From: Parachlamydiaceae bacterium
GTDB taxonomy: Bacteria > Chlamydiota > Chlamydiia > Chlamydiales > Parachlamydiaceae
Assembly (NCBI GenBank): GCA_030679615.1
Contig: JAUXSJ010000168.1
Span: 1-8,849 of the forward strand
Direction: 5' to 3'
Length of the DNA stretch: 8,849 nt
The notes beneath the pieces are model-generated. The model made no database searches and was not told the origin of the DNA. It was given only the letters and a program-made list of their open reading frames with translations. Every line of letters begins with the position of its first letter. Positions within the stretch are counted from its first letter, which is position 1. The position numbers were made by a program, and so were the translations under genes. Positions 1 through 6,596 of the stretch are shown here, in pieces.

Positions 1-56
1 ACCCTTGTTGATGAATTTTCTTTTCAAAAATATTCTACAAGGGTTTCTCTTTTATT
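1..56 (+). terminator. Possible Rho-independent terminator at the window edge
   Basis: A perfect 8-bp inverted repeat (ACCCTTGT at 1-8, ACAAGGGT at 37-44) encloses an AT-rich loop. The loop can pair further (GAATTTT with AAAAATATTC), and a T-rich stretch (45-56) follows. This would suit termination of a plus-strand gene ending just left of the window, but that gene is not visible, so the role is inferred from structure alone. Confidence 0.35.
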
Positions 57-116
57 AAAATTCTAAATATCAAATCTTTAAAGTGCTTTTTTCTGAATTA
101 GCCTGATGCCTATGGG

Positions 117-510
117 ATAGGCAGGATCGCTTTCAGCGGCAAGATAGGCAAGAAAAAAAAAGCCATTCCCTATTATTCATGCCGATCTTACCGATCAATG
201 CCATCAACTTAATCGACAATGCAGTAAATTAACCACAGAGATCTCTGAGTCCGATAGACCGTTACTTCCCGAAAACAATTTAACGCAGAGGCGGGGAGAC
301 AGGGAGACGCAGAGAAGAGCATTTAAACAATATAATTATAAACGTTTTTCTCTATGTCTCTCTGCCTCCCTGCCTCTGCGTTAAATTGTTTTCGAGAAGT
401 ATAGTCGATTAAATTACAGTTGTTGGCATTGAGCGATAGGATAAGTATGAATAATAGGGAATGGCTTTTCTTATCTTGCCTATCCTCCCGCTGAAAGTGA
501 TCCTGCCTAT
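117..510. repeat. Large imperfect palindrome (long inverted repeat, MITE-like)
   Basis: The left part (117-316) is the reverse complement of the right part (349-510). The outer segment ATAGGCAGGATC at 117-128 pairs with 499-510. The segment around GCCATTCCCTATTATTCAT (162-180) pairs with 447-465. The inner segment 264-316 pairs with about 348-400 and contains AACAATTTAACGCAGAGGC on both arms. The left arm carries about 40 extra bases (about 223-263) that hold the 12-bp palindrome CAGAGATCTCTG (236-247). No coding potential or transposase is seen, so it would be non-autonomous. As RNA either strand would fold into a very long hairpin. It lies about 100 nt downstream of the stop codon at 613-615. 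The rest of the gene-free stretch, 57-116 and 511-612, shows nothing recognisable. Confidence 0.75.
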
Positions 511-612
511 TCTGGTTTTATTTTTAGCATGAATTTTGTTGATGCATATACCTGAACGACCTGACTACCTTGCGATGTGTCTTCATCCTGTAATTTTATG
601 CATCACTGTCGA

Positions 613-2397
613 TTAGTGACGGAAATTATTTTGCTTGGAACGAACGAAATTCTCTTTAAATTCATTCAATCGTATTTTAAATCTTGCTTTCGCTTCTTGA
701 TAGTTTCTATGCGTTCTAAGTATCCAAAAATGACTAGGATCCACAATAAAATGCTGAAAAGAACTAGGAAAATCTTCTTCAAGAATTTTACTTAACTTAC
801 GTATTTCACCAAATCCTGCTGCAAAATAACTTAACTCTTCTTTTGTAAAGTGAGATCCATATTTTGTTATCGGATTAGATATTTCAATCGTTGTTGTTTT
901 TAAGGATTTGGTTTTTACATTGGTTGTTTTACTTGTGGCTTTTAAAAAGCTCATTACCTCCAACAAACTCCATCCAATTTGTTCTAATAATCTATCTTTT
1001 TCAGGATTATTTAAAATGGTTTGAACGGTCATCTCCATTTGATGAGAACCTGATGTAATATAAGAAAGATATTCTTTCCCCATTTCAATTAAAATTTTTT
1101 TTGAAGGTTGGATTCCTTCTTTAATGAATAAACTCACCAATACGATTTGTTTAAACGATTTTTTTGAGGCAGATGTTAAATAATCCGTCATTTCCGTCAT
1201 GATCTCTATACATGCCGGACTAATATCTTTAAAAATTTCTGCTGCATGATCACATATAGTCGCGCTTGATTTATTGAGAACCTGAAAGGAAGGCTTGACA
1301 TAAGTCAAAGACTCTTGAAAACATTTAAGAATGACTTTTAAATCTTTCAAATTTAAAACATATTCTCCCATCAGCTTTAATGATTTTTTGGATTGCAGAT
1401 AGGCAGGAGGAATATAAGATAAGCATTCACACGCAATAAATAAGCTACATCTTGATATTATTCTGATTGAATTTATCATTGCCATGCAAATTTCCATAAC
1501 ATGACGAGCAAATTGTTTTCCAAACATTAAAGAAAATCGAGAAATCTCTAATAATGTCTGGTTAATGCAATCTTTAAAAATCTCTGAATAAAAATCTTTT
1601 GTAAATAAAGTGGCGTTTACAATCTCTTTCTGTCCTGTTTTAAAAGATGAATGGAAATATGTTTTTGTTTCATTCCATAAATGAACAACGAGCTTTTCCT
1701 TTGCTAATAAAGCGATAAATGAAACCTCTTGAAAAGATTTATCTCCAGTTTTTACAATATCTTTTCCTGCTGCTATTCCATATGAAAAAGGCTCTAATAT
1801 TAAAGGGGGGATATTTTCTTTAATAACATGATTAATTTCACTTCGCGGTAATGCTTTGTAAACATGAATGGGTTGTTTTAATGAAGATTGAATATAATCA
1901 ATATATTCTTTTGTTAAATGCGTCGCTGTCACTTTAATTGTAGATGAAGGCCTAAATGCCCTTATTATTGCAGTACCAGCTTTATTTCCTTGCTTTTTTA
2001 TAACATTCATTGAAGAAGAACCATATGAATAGGATTCTTTGCCTTCAATTTTTATGATCTCACCAACTTCTTTCCCGATATTTTCACAAGTATTTTCTAT
2101 TTTAGCAAGATACTTAAAAGACTTTTTAGCTCCAGCTAAAGTCACATTAGATATTTCTTGTGTAGTATGAGCAATACTTTGAATAGCTGGTGAAGTAATG
2201 TCTTTAATTTCTGAACAAACATGCTTAGAATTTTTGGACATGCAATGCGCCATAGAAGGAATGTAATTAAACATTTCCTTTATTAAACCTGGAAATCCTT
2301 TAATCCATTCTTTGGTTACTTCAGCGCCAACATAAACAGCGCCGAAGCACCCAAAAATGCAATGATGTCTTTCAGCTTTATTTGAAGTTGATTGCAC
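613..2397 (-). CDS. Unrecognised protein of about 13 tandem 40-residue repeats
   Basis: I do not recognise this 594-residue protein. By eye almost all of it is built from degenerate units of 38-43 residues. They open at residues 41, 81, 121, 164, 202, 243, 284, 324, 362, 402, 442, 480 and 520. Each opens with Glu, has S/T/D/N at position 4 in 12 of 13 units, an aromatic at position 5 (10 Tyr, 2 Phe, once Val), and small residues at positions 8-9. A Lys-Lys-Ser or similar follows near positions 11-15 in several units. An alternating amphipathic pattern suggests an all-helical solenoid, but the signature is not one I can assign to TPR, ankyrin, HEAT or Sel1. The last 60 residues are a different, basic tail. 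The start is GTG, with AGGA 6 nt upstream; an ATG two bases earlier is in another frame that stops after 27 codons. It follows the 281-residue gene after 8 nt, so the two are probably co-transcribed. No clear signal peptide or long membrane segment. Function unknown. Confidence 0.8.
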   Translation of the reverse strand: MQSTSNKAERHHCIFGCFGAVYVGAEVTKEWIKGFPGLIKEMFNYIPSMAHCMSKNSKHVCSEIKDITSPAIQSIAHTTQEISNVTLAGAKKSFKYLAKIENTCENIGKEVGEIIKIEGKESYSYGSSSMNVIKKQGNKAGTAIIRAFRPSSTIKVTATHLTKEYIDYIQSSLKQPIHVYKALPRSEINHVIKENIPPLILEPFSYGIAAGKDIVKTGDKSFQEVSFIALLAKEKLVVHLWNETKTYFHSSFKTGQKEIVNATLFTKDFYSEIFKDCINQTLLEISRFSLMFGKQFARHVMEICMAMINSIRIISRCSLFIACECLSYIPPAYLQSKKSLKLMGEYVLNLKDLKVILKCFQESLTYVKPSFQVLNKSSATICDHAAEIFKDISPACIEIMTEMTDYLTSASKKSFKQIVLVSLFIKEGIQPSKKILIEMGKEYLSYITSGSHQMEMTVQTILNNPEKDRLLEQIGWSLLEVMSFLKATSKTTNVKTKSLKTTTIEISNPITKYGSHFTKEELSYFAAGFGEIRKLSKILEEDFPSSFQHFIVDPSHFWILRTHRNYQEAKARFKIRLNEFKENFVRSKQNNFRH

Positions 2398-2405
2398 ATT
2401 CTATC

Positions 2406-3251
2406 CTATTTTTCTTCTTTTTCTTCTTTTTCTACTTGAATTTCGTCACTATCATTGTAATAATTAATTACATTCTTATTCATTAATTTCTCTTTAATAA
2501 ATTTATCGATAGTATCATCTCTAATAATTTTTTCTACTTTTGATAATGATTGATTCTTTCTGTCTTCATTTAAAGTACTTTCATAGTGGTCATAACCTTC
2601 TGCATAAAGAAACATGATTTTTTTCTTATCTGGTGGATCTAATTTTTTTTCCCAATTATCCTTTCTCATTTTTGTATAATAGTCGTATGCTAAGATGTTA
2701 ATTTTAAATTTTCTATCATGCTTTTCGTGCACTTCAATTCTAGCGAGATAATAACTTACAAGTTTATTTACATAACTTTCTGCAACAGAAGGATGAAGAG
2801 TAGCTAAAATACTTACAGGAAAAGATAATGCGGAAATATCCATTTCAGCCCATCCTTCCTGAATCTTGTCCCATTGATATTGGACTTCATTGTCCATGTC
2901 ATATTTTCTTTGTCTCTTTGATGAGATCATGGTTGTCAATGGGCAACAAAAACATGAAATAAAAACGCAGGAGATTTTTTCAATAAAATTAGGAAGGCAA
3001 CAACAAGCAGCTACACAGGTTTTTATACGTACTGGCTGTCCATTGTCTGTGTGATGATTCCAATAGGCTTCAATAATCTTTCGAGTAATGATTGAACAAT
3101 CGCTGTCTTTTAATTTTTCAGAAAGCTTTTGCAATCTTTCTGTATTGTTGTTACCGAGTTCATTAAATCTTTTAAGTAATTTGTCGTTGTTATCATTGTA
3201 ATCATTGTAGTTATTGTAGTTATTTACCAAAGAAAAGTTTTCTGATTCCAT
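2406..3251 (-). CDS. Unrecognised 281-residue protein with a Cys-rich hydrophobic segment
   Basis: I do not recognise a family. The start is ATG 3251, because AGGAG lies 8 nt upstream and a promoter sits just beyond it; a TTG start at 3281 would precede the likely transcription start. Residues 9-23 are an Asn/Tyr/Asp run encoded by 9-nt tandem repeats. Residues 79-109 are hydrophobic and contain eight cysteines (79, 83, 84, 85, 95, 100, 102, 103) with no obvious metal-binding spacing. The segment could touch or enter a membrane, and if the protein were exported to a host cell it could be lipidated, but both ideas are speculation. The remaining two thirds is charged and probably helical, ending in a Glu/Lys repeat. 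It is the first gene of a two-gene operon with the repeat protein downstream, which suggests a shared job that the sequence does not reveal. Confidence 0.78.
   Translation of the reverse strand: MESENFSLVNNYNNYNDYNDNNDKLLKRFNELGNNNTERLQKLSEKLKDSDCSIITRKIIEAYWNHHTDNGQPVRIKTCVAACCCLPNFIEKISCVFISCFCCPLTTMISSKRQRKYDMDNEVQYQWDKIQEGWAEMDISALSFPVSILATLHPSVAESYVNKLVSYYLARIEVHEKHDRKFKINILAYDYYTKMRKDNWEKKLDPPDKKKIMFLYAEGYDHYESTLNEDRKNQSLSKVEKIIRDDTIDKFIKEKLMNKNVINYYNDSDEIQVEKEEKEEK
3192..3227. repeat. 9-nt tandem repeat inside a coding region
   Basis: About four units of the type ATCATTGTA / GTTATTGTA follow one another. On the minus strand they encode the Asn-Tyr-Asn/Asp run near the N-terminus of the 281-residue protein. 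A gain or loss of units would keep the frame and only change the length of this run. Confidence 0.7.
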
Positions 3252-3259
3252 TGAGATCA

Positions 3260-3264
3260 CTCCT
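3260..3264 (-). promoter_or_regulatory. Ribosome binding site deciding the start at 3251
   Basis: The minus strand reads AAAAAAGGAG here, a strong Shine-Dalgarno core, with 8 nt to the ATG at 3251. This is the best ribosome binding site in the window and settles the start of the 281-residue protein. Confidence 0.75.
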
Positions 3265-3281
3265 TTTTTAAGAAATGACAA

Positions 3282-3309
3282 GTTATATAAAAATAATTTA
3301 AATAGTCAA
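3282..3309 (-). promoter_or_regulatory. Sigma-70-type (chlamydial sigma-66) promoter for the two-gene operon
   Basis: On the minus strand TTGACT (3304-3309) and TATAAC (3282-3287) each match the consensus hexamers at 5 of 6 positions, with a 16-nt spacer that is entirely A/T. Transcription would begin near 3275, giving a leader of about 25 nt that contains the strong Shine-Dalgarno. The surrounding DNA is very AT-rich, which raises the chance of an accidental match, but the position relative to the gene is right. Confidence 0.55.
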
Positions 3310-3365
3310 AATAAATTTTATTTTTAAAAAAAGTCGTAAAAAAGCTTTCTAAAAAGTTGCGTGGG

Positions 3366-3540
3366 ATTTAACGCAGAGGCGGAAAGACGCACGAGACGCG
3401 AAGAGGCATATTTTAAAAATAAAGTTCATTTTTCCATTTATTAAAAATATATATTTCTCCGTTTCTTGCGCCTCATAGACTCTTAAGATGATTATCTATG
3501 AATCTCTATCCTGCCACTGAAAGCGATCCTGCCTATTCTG
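3366..3540. repeat. Rearranged copy of the giant-palindrome family
   Basis: TTTAACGCAGAGGCGG at 3367-3382 is identical to 279-294 of the large palindrome. The 35 bases at 3506-3540 match 480-514 at about 32 positions and include GATCCTGCCTATTCTG. Between them are decayed, weakly self-complementary sequences (GAGGC- and GCCTC-containing). This is an older or deleted member of the same family, lying upstream of the two-gene operon while the larger copy lies downstream. With the next hairpin it fills most of the gene-free stretch between 3282 and 3734; I see nothing else there beyond the promoter. Confidence 0.6.
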
Positions 3541-3570
3541 TTTTTTTTATTTTGACGACATTGGCGATGC

Positions 3571-3622
3571 CCTAGTATTCATGTCGCTTAAATTGACTGT
3601 TTGAGAGACATGATGTACTAGG
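3571..3622. repeat. Imperfect hairpin related to the giant-palindrome arms
   Basis: CCTAGTATTCATGTC (3571-3585) pairs with GACATGATGTACTAGG (3607-3622), giving 14 bp with a small internal loop and a 21-nt apical loop. The left side resembles CCTATTATTCATGCCG of the giant palindrome (about 169-184) at 14 of 16 positions, so it looks like a shrunken palindrome derived from the same family. It is not followed by a T-tract on either strand, so I do not call it a terminator. Confidence 0.55.
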
Positions 3623-3734
3623 ATTCTAGATCGGATTTACCAAGATTTAGTGGAAGATTGAAATAAAATTGCATAATATATCCATGTTTTAAACTGAGTA
3701 AATTTGTGATCAAAACTATAACTAAGGAAATAAT

Positions 3735-4685
3735 ATGTTACCTGGATCTTCTATTTCTTCAAGCGTAAGCCATTTCTCAGATAGGTGTCATTGTAAAAGA
3801 ATCAACAAAGAAATTCATAATCGTATCAATAAGCAATTTTCTCGTGCTGTTAATGAAGTGAATGCTAAACAAGAAAATAATGGTTTTTATTTTAAAAAAT
3901 CTTTTCCTAATTCATCACAAATTAATGAACTTAACAGTTATCCAAATTATAGCCTTACAATTGGTCCAAAAGATAAATCTAAAATATTCTGTTATAAAAA
4001 ATTTTCTTTTCATTTAGGTACTTTTCCAGCTTAAGAAAATGAAAAAGAGATCGTAGAAGCAAACATTGATCTAGACAGTATGCCTGATTTTGAAGAGGTT
4101 TATTTAAAATGGGTTGATAAATTAAGTCGAGAAATTAAATATTTTAACTATCAGAAAAACCTTATTTTAGATACAAAAGAAAAAATTAATCAGACCTTTA
4201 TTGAAGCGATTAAAGACCTCAGAATTCTTAATCAAGATGGTTATTATTATTGTCCAATAAGTATTAATGATTATAACGATCCTTTCGCGGAACCAAAGGT
4301 AAAACATTTTTTGCATGAGATGGATTTCCAACCTTTACAAGATTATGAATTATGGAAAGTAAGTATTAAGGAACATCACAGAGGATTTGAATTTGGTATA
4401 AATCATTTCCCTCCTAAAATTTATGAATATATTTATGAAGTTATTGATTCTGAAAGCTATAAAACATCGCCGGTTTCAATTGGGAGTTTTAGAATAATGG
4501 ATGAGCCTGAGTTTCATGAAATTTTACAGAGTAATAATACTCAAAGTTACTTTATTAATATTTTTAAAAGAAATTTTCATAATATGAAAAATTTGGTTGA
4601 AAAAGAGAATCAGAAAGAGAGAGAGAAAGAGAAAGAAAAAAAGACTCTTATCAAAATATATCGTCTTTTTTCAAAATCGATTTAA
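3735..4685 (+). pseudogene. Unrecognised gene interrupted by one in-frame TAA
   Basis: The frame starting at ATG 3735 has AAGGA 6 nt upstream and runs 99 codons to a TAA at 4032-4034. The very same frame then stays open for 216 more codons to the TAA ending at 4685. The 15 codons between the internal stop and the next ATG (4080) read Glu-Asn-Glu-Lys-Glu-Ile-Val and so on, in the same style as the protein on both sides. A single base change from Gln, Lys or Glu would explain the stop. The full product would be about 315 residues: a Lys/Asn-rich N-terminal part and a longer mixed part with many aromatic and acidic residues. A Glu/Lys/Arg tract lies near the C-terminus (purine-rich DNA at about 4599-4644). 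I do not recognise the family. Alternatives are a sequencing error, two separate proteins (99 and 201 residues; the second lacks a good ribosome binding site), or readthrough. Confidence 0.6.
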
Positions 4686-4734
4686 ACCAACATCTCCATC
4701 TACCTGATATTTGCAGATATCTCTTCCTTTGAAT

Positions 4735-4787
4735 GTAGCCTAGAATTTAGTCTGGGCTTGTTTTTGCAGGCTTTAGCCTGCAAGTCC
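4735..4787 (+). repeat. 53-bp palindromic element, copy 1 (inverted relative to copy 2)
   Basis: This segment is the reverse complement of 5045-5097 with a single mismatch (AGAATT here, AGACTT there). It contains two hairpins in a row: one from 4737 to 4758 and then GCAGGCTTTAGCCTGC at 4766-4781. The double-hairpin layout resembles REP/REPIN-type intergenic elements, though no RAYT-like transposase is present in the window. The 257 bases between the two copies hold only a short hairpin (4822-4836) and possible gene remnants, and no convincing gene. Confidence 0.75.
4737..4765 (+). terminator. Probable terminator of the plus-strand gene
   Basis: The hairpin AGCC-TAGA...TCTG-GGCT (4737-4758) has one mismatch and one G-T pair in a 10-bp stem. 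It is followed by TG and five T (4761-4765). It lies about 50 nt after the stop codon of the interrupted gene ending at 4685, in the correct orientation. Confidence 0.5.
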
Positions 4788-5044
4788 AGCTTAGATTTAT
4801 CATAGGAACCGCTATAAGGATGGTTTTCGGGAAACCTGACTTTAACAGGTATATTCATGATATTCATCAATTTTTTCACGCAGACTAATCGCATCTTGTA
4901 GTTGAAATCCATTATGTCCATCGAATTCTCGTATCGATAATCATTGGTTAAGTATTTTTGGTTTATAGTCGATGAATGTGCTTAAGTTAGTAGTTAGATG
5001 CGATAATGATTTTAAGAAGAATTTTTTTATTTATTAAAGTAGCG

Positions 5045-5097
5045 GGACTTGCAGGCTAAAGCCTGCAAAAACAAGCCCAGACTAAAGTCTAGGCTAC
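5045..5097 (-). repeat. 53-bp palindromic element, copy 2
   Basis: This is the reverse-complement partner of 4735-4787. It carries the same two hairpins, here without the mismatch in the larger one. No obvious target-site duplication flanks the 4735-5097 pair, so it is not clear whether the pair moved as a unit or arose by two insertions or an inversion. Confidence 0.75.
5067..5095 (-). terminator. Rho-independent terminator after ung
   Basis: On the minus strand a 10-bp stem (AGCCTAGACT paired with AGTCTGGGCT, one G-T pair, TT loop) is followed by TG and TTTTT. It starts about 45 nt after the ung stop codon at 5141-5143. It most likely ends the thrS-parA-pGP6-ung transcript. Confidence 0.6.
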
Positions 5098-5140
5098 AAA
5101 ATATTTGCAAAGCACGTCGATAATGAAAATAACATGAGTT

Positions 5141-5845
5141 TTACAAAACCCAATCAATCGGAGCTTTTTCCTGAGAAATGAGCAATTCATTGATTTTTGA
5201 GAAATGACGACAACCAAAAAAGCCTTGGTATGCGGATAAAGGCGACGGGTGAGGGGCTGTCAAGACATAATGATGCCCTTGATGCTCTGTCAAAATGCGG
5301 CATTTTTTTTGCGCTGATTTTCCCCATAATACAAAAATGAGTTTATCTTCTCGTTCCATTAATTTACTCACTACAGCATCGGTAAATTGCTCCCAACCTC
5401 TTCTTTGATGCGACAAAGGTGACCCTTCGGATACCGTCAATGTGGCATTTAATAAAAGAACTCCTTGTTTTGCCCAAGACAGAAGTGAACCATGTGCAGG
5501 TCTAGAAATTTGCAAATCAGATGAAAGTTCTTTAAAGATATTTTCTAAAGACGGAGGAGGTTTCACACCTTCCGGGACACTAAAACATAACCCATGCGCT
5601 TGTCCATACCCATGATAAGGATCCTGTCCAATCAAAACAACTTGGACATCATTGAATGGAGTTTGATTAAAGGCGTTAAAAATGAGTTCTTTTGGTGGAT
5701 AAATGGATTGTTTTTCCAAATATTCTTTTTCTAAAAAATTTGCTAATTCCATCATATAAGCAGAGGACAATTCCTCTTTCAAAATTTCATGCCAACTGGA
5801 CTCCAACGTAAACGTATAAATGCGAACTTGATTGTCACTCATCAT
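5141..5845 (-). CDS. ung: Uracil-DNA glycosylase (family 1)
   Basis: This enzyme removes uracil from DNA by cutting the N-glycosidic bond, starting base excision repair in the cytoplasm. At 234 residues it has the usual bacterial length (about 229 in E. coli). The water-activating motif GQDPYH is at residues 73-78 (catalytic Asp75, Tyr77). HGLCFSVP at 84-91 provides the Phe that stacks on uracil, Asn133 in LLLNATLTV reads the base, and HPSPLS at 199-204 carries the catalytic His and the intercalating Leu. All key residues are intact. Two consecutive ATG codons occur; the first (5845) is 7 nt from a weak GAAGA ribosome binding site. It starts 10 nt after the pGP6-D-like stop and is probably the last gene of the operon. 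Confidence 0.97.
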   Translation of the reverse strand: MMSDNQVRIYTFTLESSWHEILKEELSSAYMMELANFLEKEYLEKQSIYPPKELIFNAFNQTPFNDVQVVLIGQDPYHGYGQAHGLCFSVPEGVKPPPSLENIFKELSSDLQISRPAHGSLLSWAKQGVLLLNATLTVSEGSPLSHQRRGWEQFTDAVVSKLMEREDKLIFVLWGKSAQKKCRILTEHQGHHYVLTAPHPSPLSAYQGFFGCRHFSKINELLISQEKAPIDWVL

Positions 5846-5855
5846 TTATCAATCT

Positions 5856-6590
5856 TCACTCTAACAATTGTTGAATGTTTTCTAGTAATAATCGTATCTG
5901 TTTTTTTTCTTTTGAACTTAATTGGTCAATTGATCGATCAACTTGATGAAATAAGCGTTCTAAATGATCCAAAACAAGGCGGCCAGGTCGTTGTTGGCGT
6001 TTATCTTGCATATCCAACGGAAATAAACGTCGAATTTTTTCAAGCATTTCAGCTTTATTTTCACCGCTATACTCTTTAACGATATTTTGTTTAATTTCCC
6101 AAGCACCATCTCGACTGGCTAAAACATAAACTGCTTGTCGAGGCATGGATTCAATTTGAGGGCGTAGCTGCTTTGGCATCGCTTCACAAAATTCAAAATA
6201 CTGCATTAAATTATAAGGAGTTTGTCGATTTCCATAGGTTGCCATCAACCAAGCCGTAAAGGCTCCTTCTTTGTAAGCAATTAATATCTTATGCGCTTTT
6301 TTAATGCGCTCGCCATGCAACAAAGCCGCTTGATGATTAATTGCCTTTACTTCAGAGGTGATTGAAATTAAATGATTTAAATCAGATTCAATATTTTGAT
6401 CATCATTAGCATATTTTTCTAAAATCGAAGATATAGAAGTTTTTTCTTTTTCACTTAAATCTGAAACACTAAAAAGCCCTGAAAATGTGGTGAGATGGCC
6501 TGCAGCTGACTGACTTGCCATCGCTGACATTTTAGCGGTGTTAGATGATTTTTTCATGCGCTCATCAAGGATCGAATTAATACGCGCCAT
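5856..6590 (-). CDS. Chlamydial plasmid protein pGP6-D-like, chromosomal paralogue
   Basis: This is a member of the pGP6-D family, named for a protein of the Chlamydia virulence plasmid that also has a chromosomal relative beside the GP5D-like ATPase. The product is 244 residues. The recognisable core is about 97-165 (AYKEGAFTAWLMATYGNRQ at 105-123, then TPYNLMQYFEF, then MPRQAVYVLASRDG at 149-162). The rest is mostly helical and charged, with a Lys/Glu-rich C-terminus. I chose ATG 6590, with AGG of AAGGATAGG 5 nt upstream; GTG 6596, immediately after the parA stop, is the alternative and adds two residues. The biochemical role is not established as far as I know. Tight coupling to the ParA-type gene suggests a partner in segregation or gene regulation. 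Confidence 0.9.
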   Translation of the reverse strand: MARINSILDERMKKSSNTAKMSAMASQSAAGHLTTFSGLFSVSDLSEKEKTSISSILEKYANDDQNIESDLNHLISITSEVKAINHQAALLHGERIKKAHKILIAYKEGAFTAWLMATYGNRQTPYNLMQYFEFCEAMPKQLRPQIESMPRQAVYVLASRDGAWEIKQNIVKEYSGENKAEMLEKIRRLFPLDMQDKRQQRPGRLVLDHLERLFHQVDRSIDQLSSKEKKQIRLLLENIQQLLE

Positions 6591-6596
6591 TGACAC

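Noticed and set aside
117..510. CRISPR array or tandem repeats
   Set aside because: The similarity is between opposite strands (one large palindrome), with no regularly spaced direct repeats.
577..795. Plus-strand open frame of 72 codons
   Set aside because: It lies opposite the 3' end of the 594-residue gene, has no ribosome binding site and shows no recognisable protein pattern.
3279..3281. TTG as the start of the 281-residue protein
   Set aside because: It would lie upstream of the predicted transcription start and of the strong Shine-Dalgarno at 3260-3264.
3658..3722. Promoter for the plus-strand gene at 3735
   Set aside because: TTGAAA (3658-3663) and CATAAT/TATAAC-like hexamers occur in this AT-rich stretch, but no pair has acceptable spacing both to each other and to the ribosome binding site.
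4700..4921. Minus-strand open frame of 73 codons
   Set aside because: Its 3' half is just the translation of the 53-bp palindromic element, there is no clear ribosome binding site, and the product resembles nothing I know.
4735..5097. Complete insertion sequence with 53-bp terminal repeats
   Set aside because: The interior of 257 bases holds no transposase and no target-site duplication could be seen at the ends.
5789..6079. Plus-strand open frame of 96 codons
   Set aside because: It is antisense to the starts and ends of ung and the pGP6-D-like gene, which are both clear family members.
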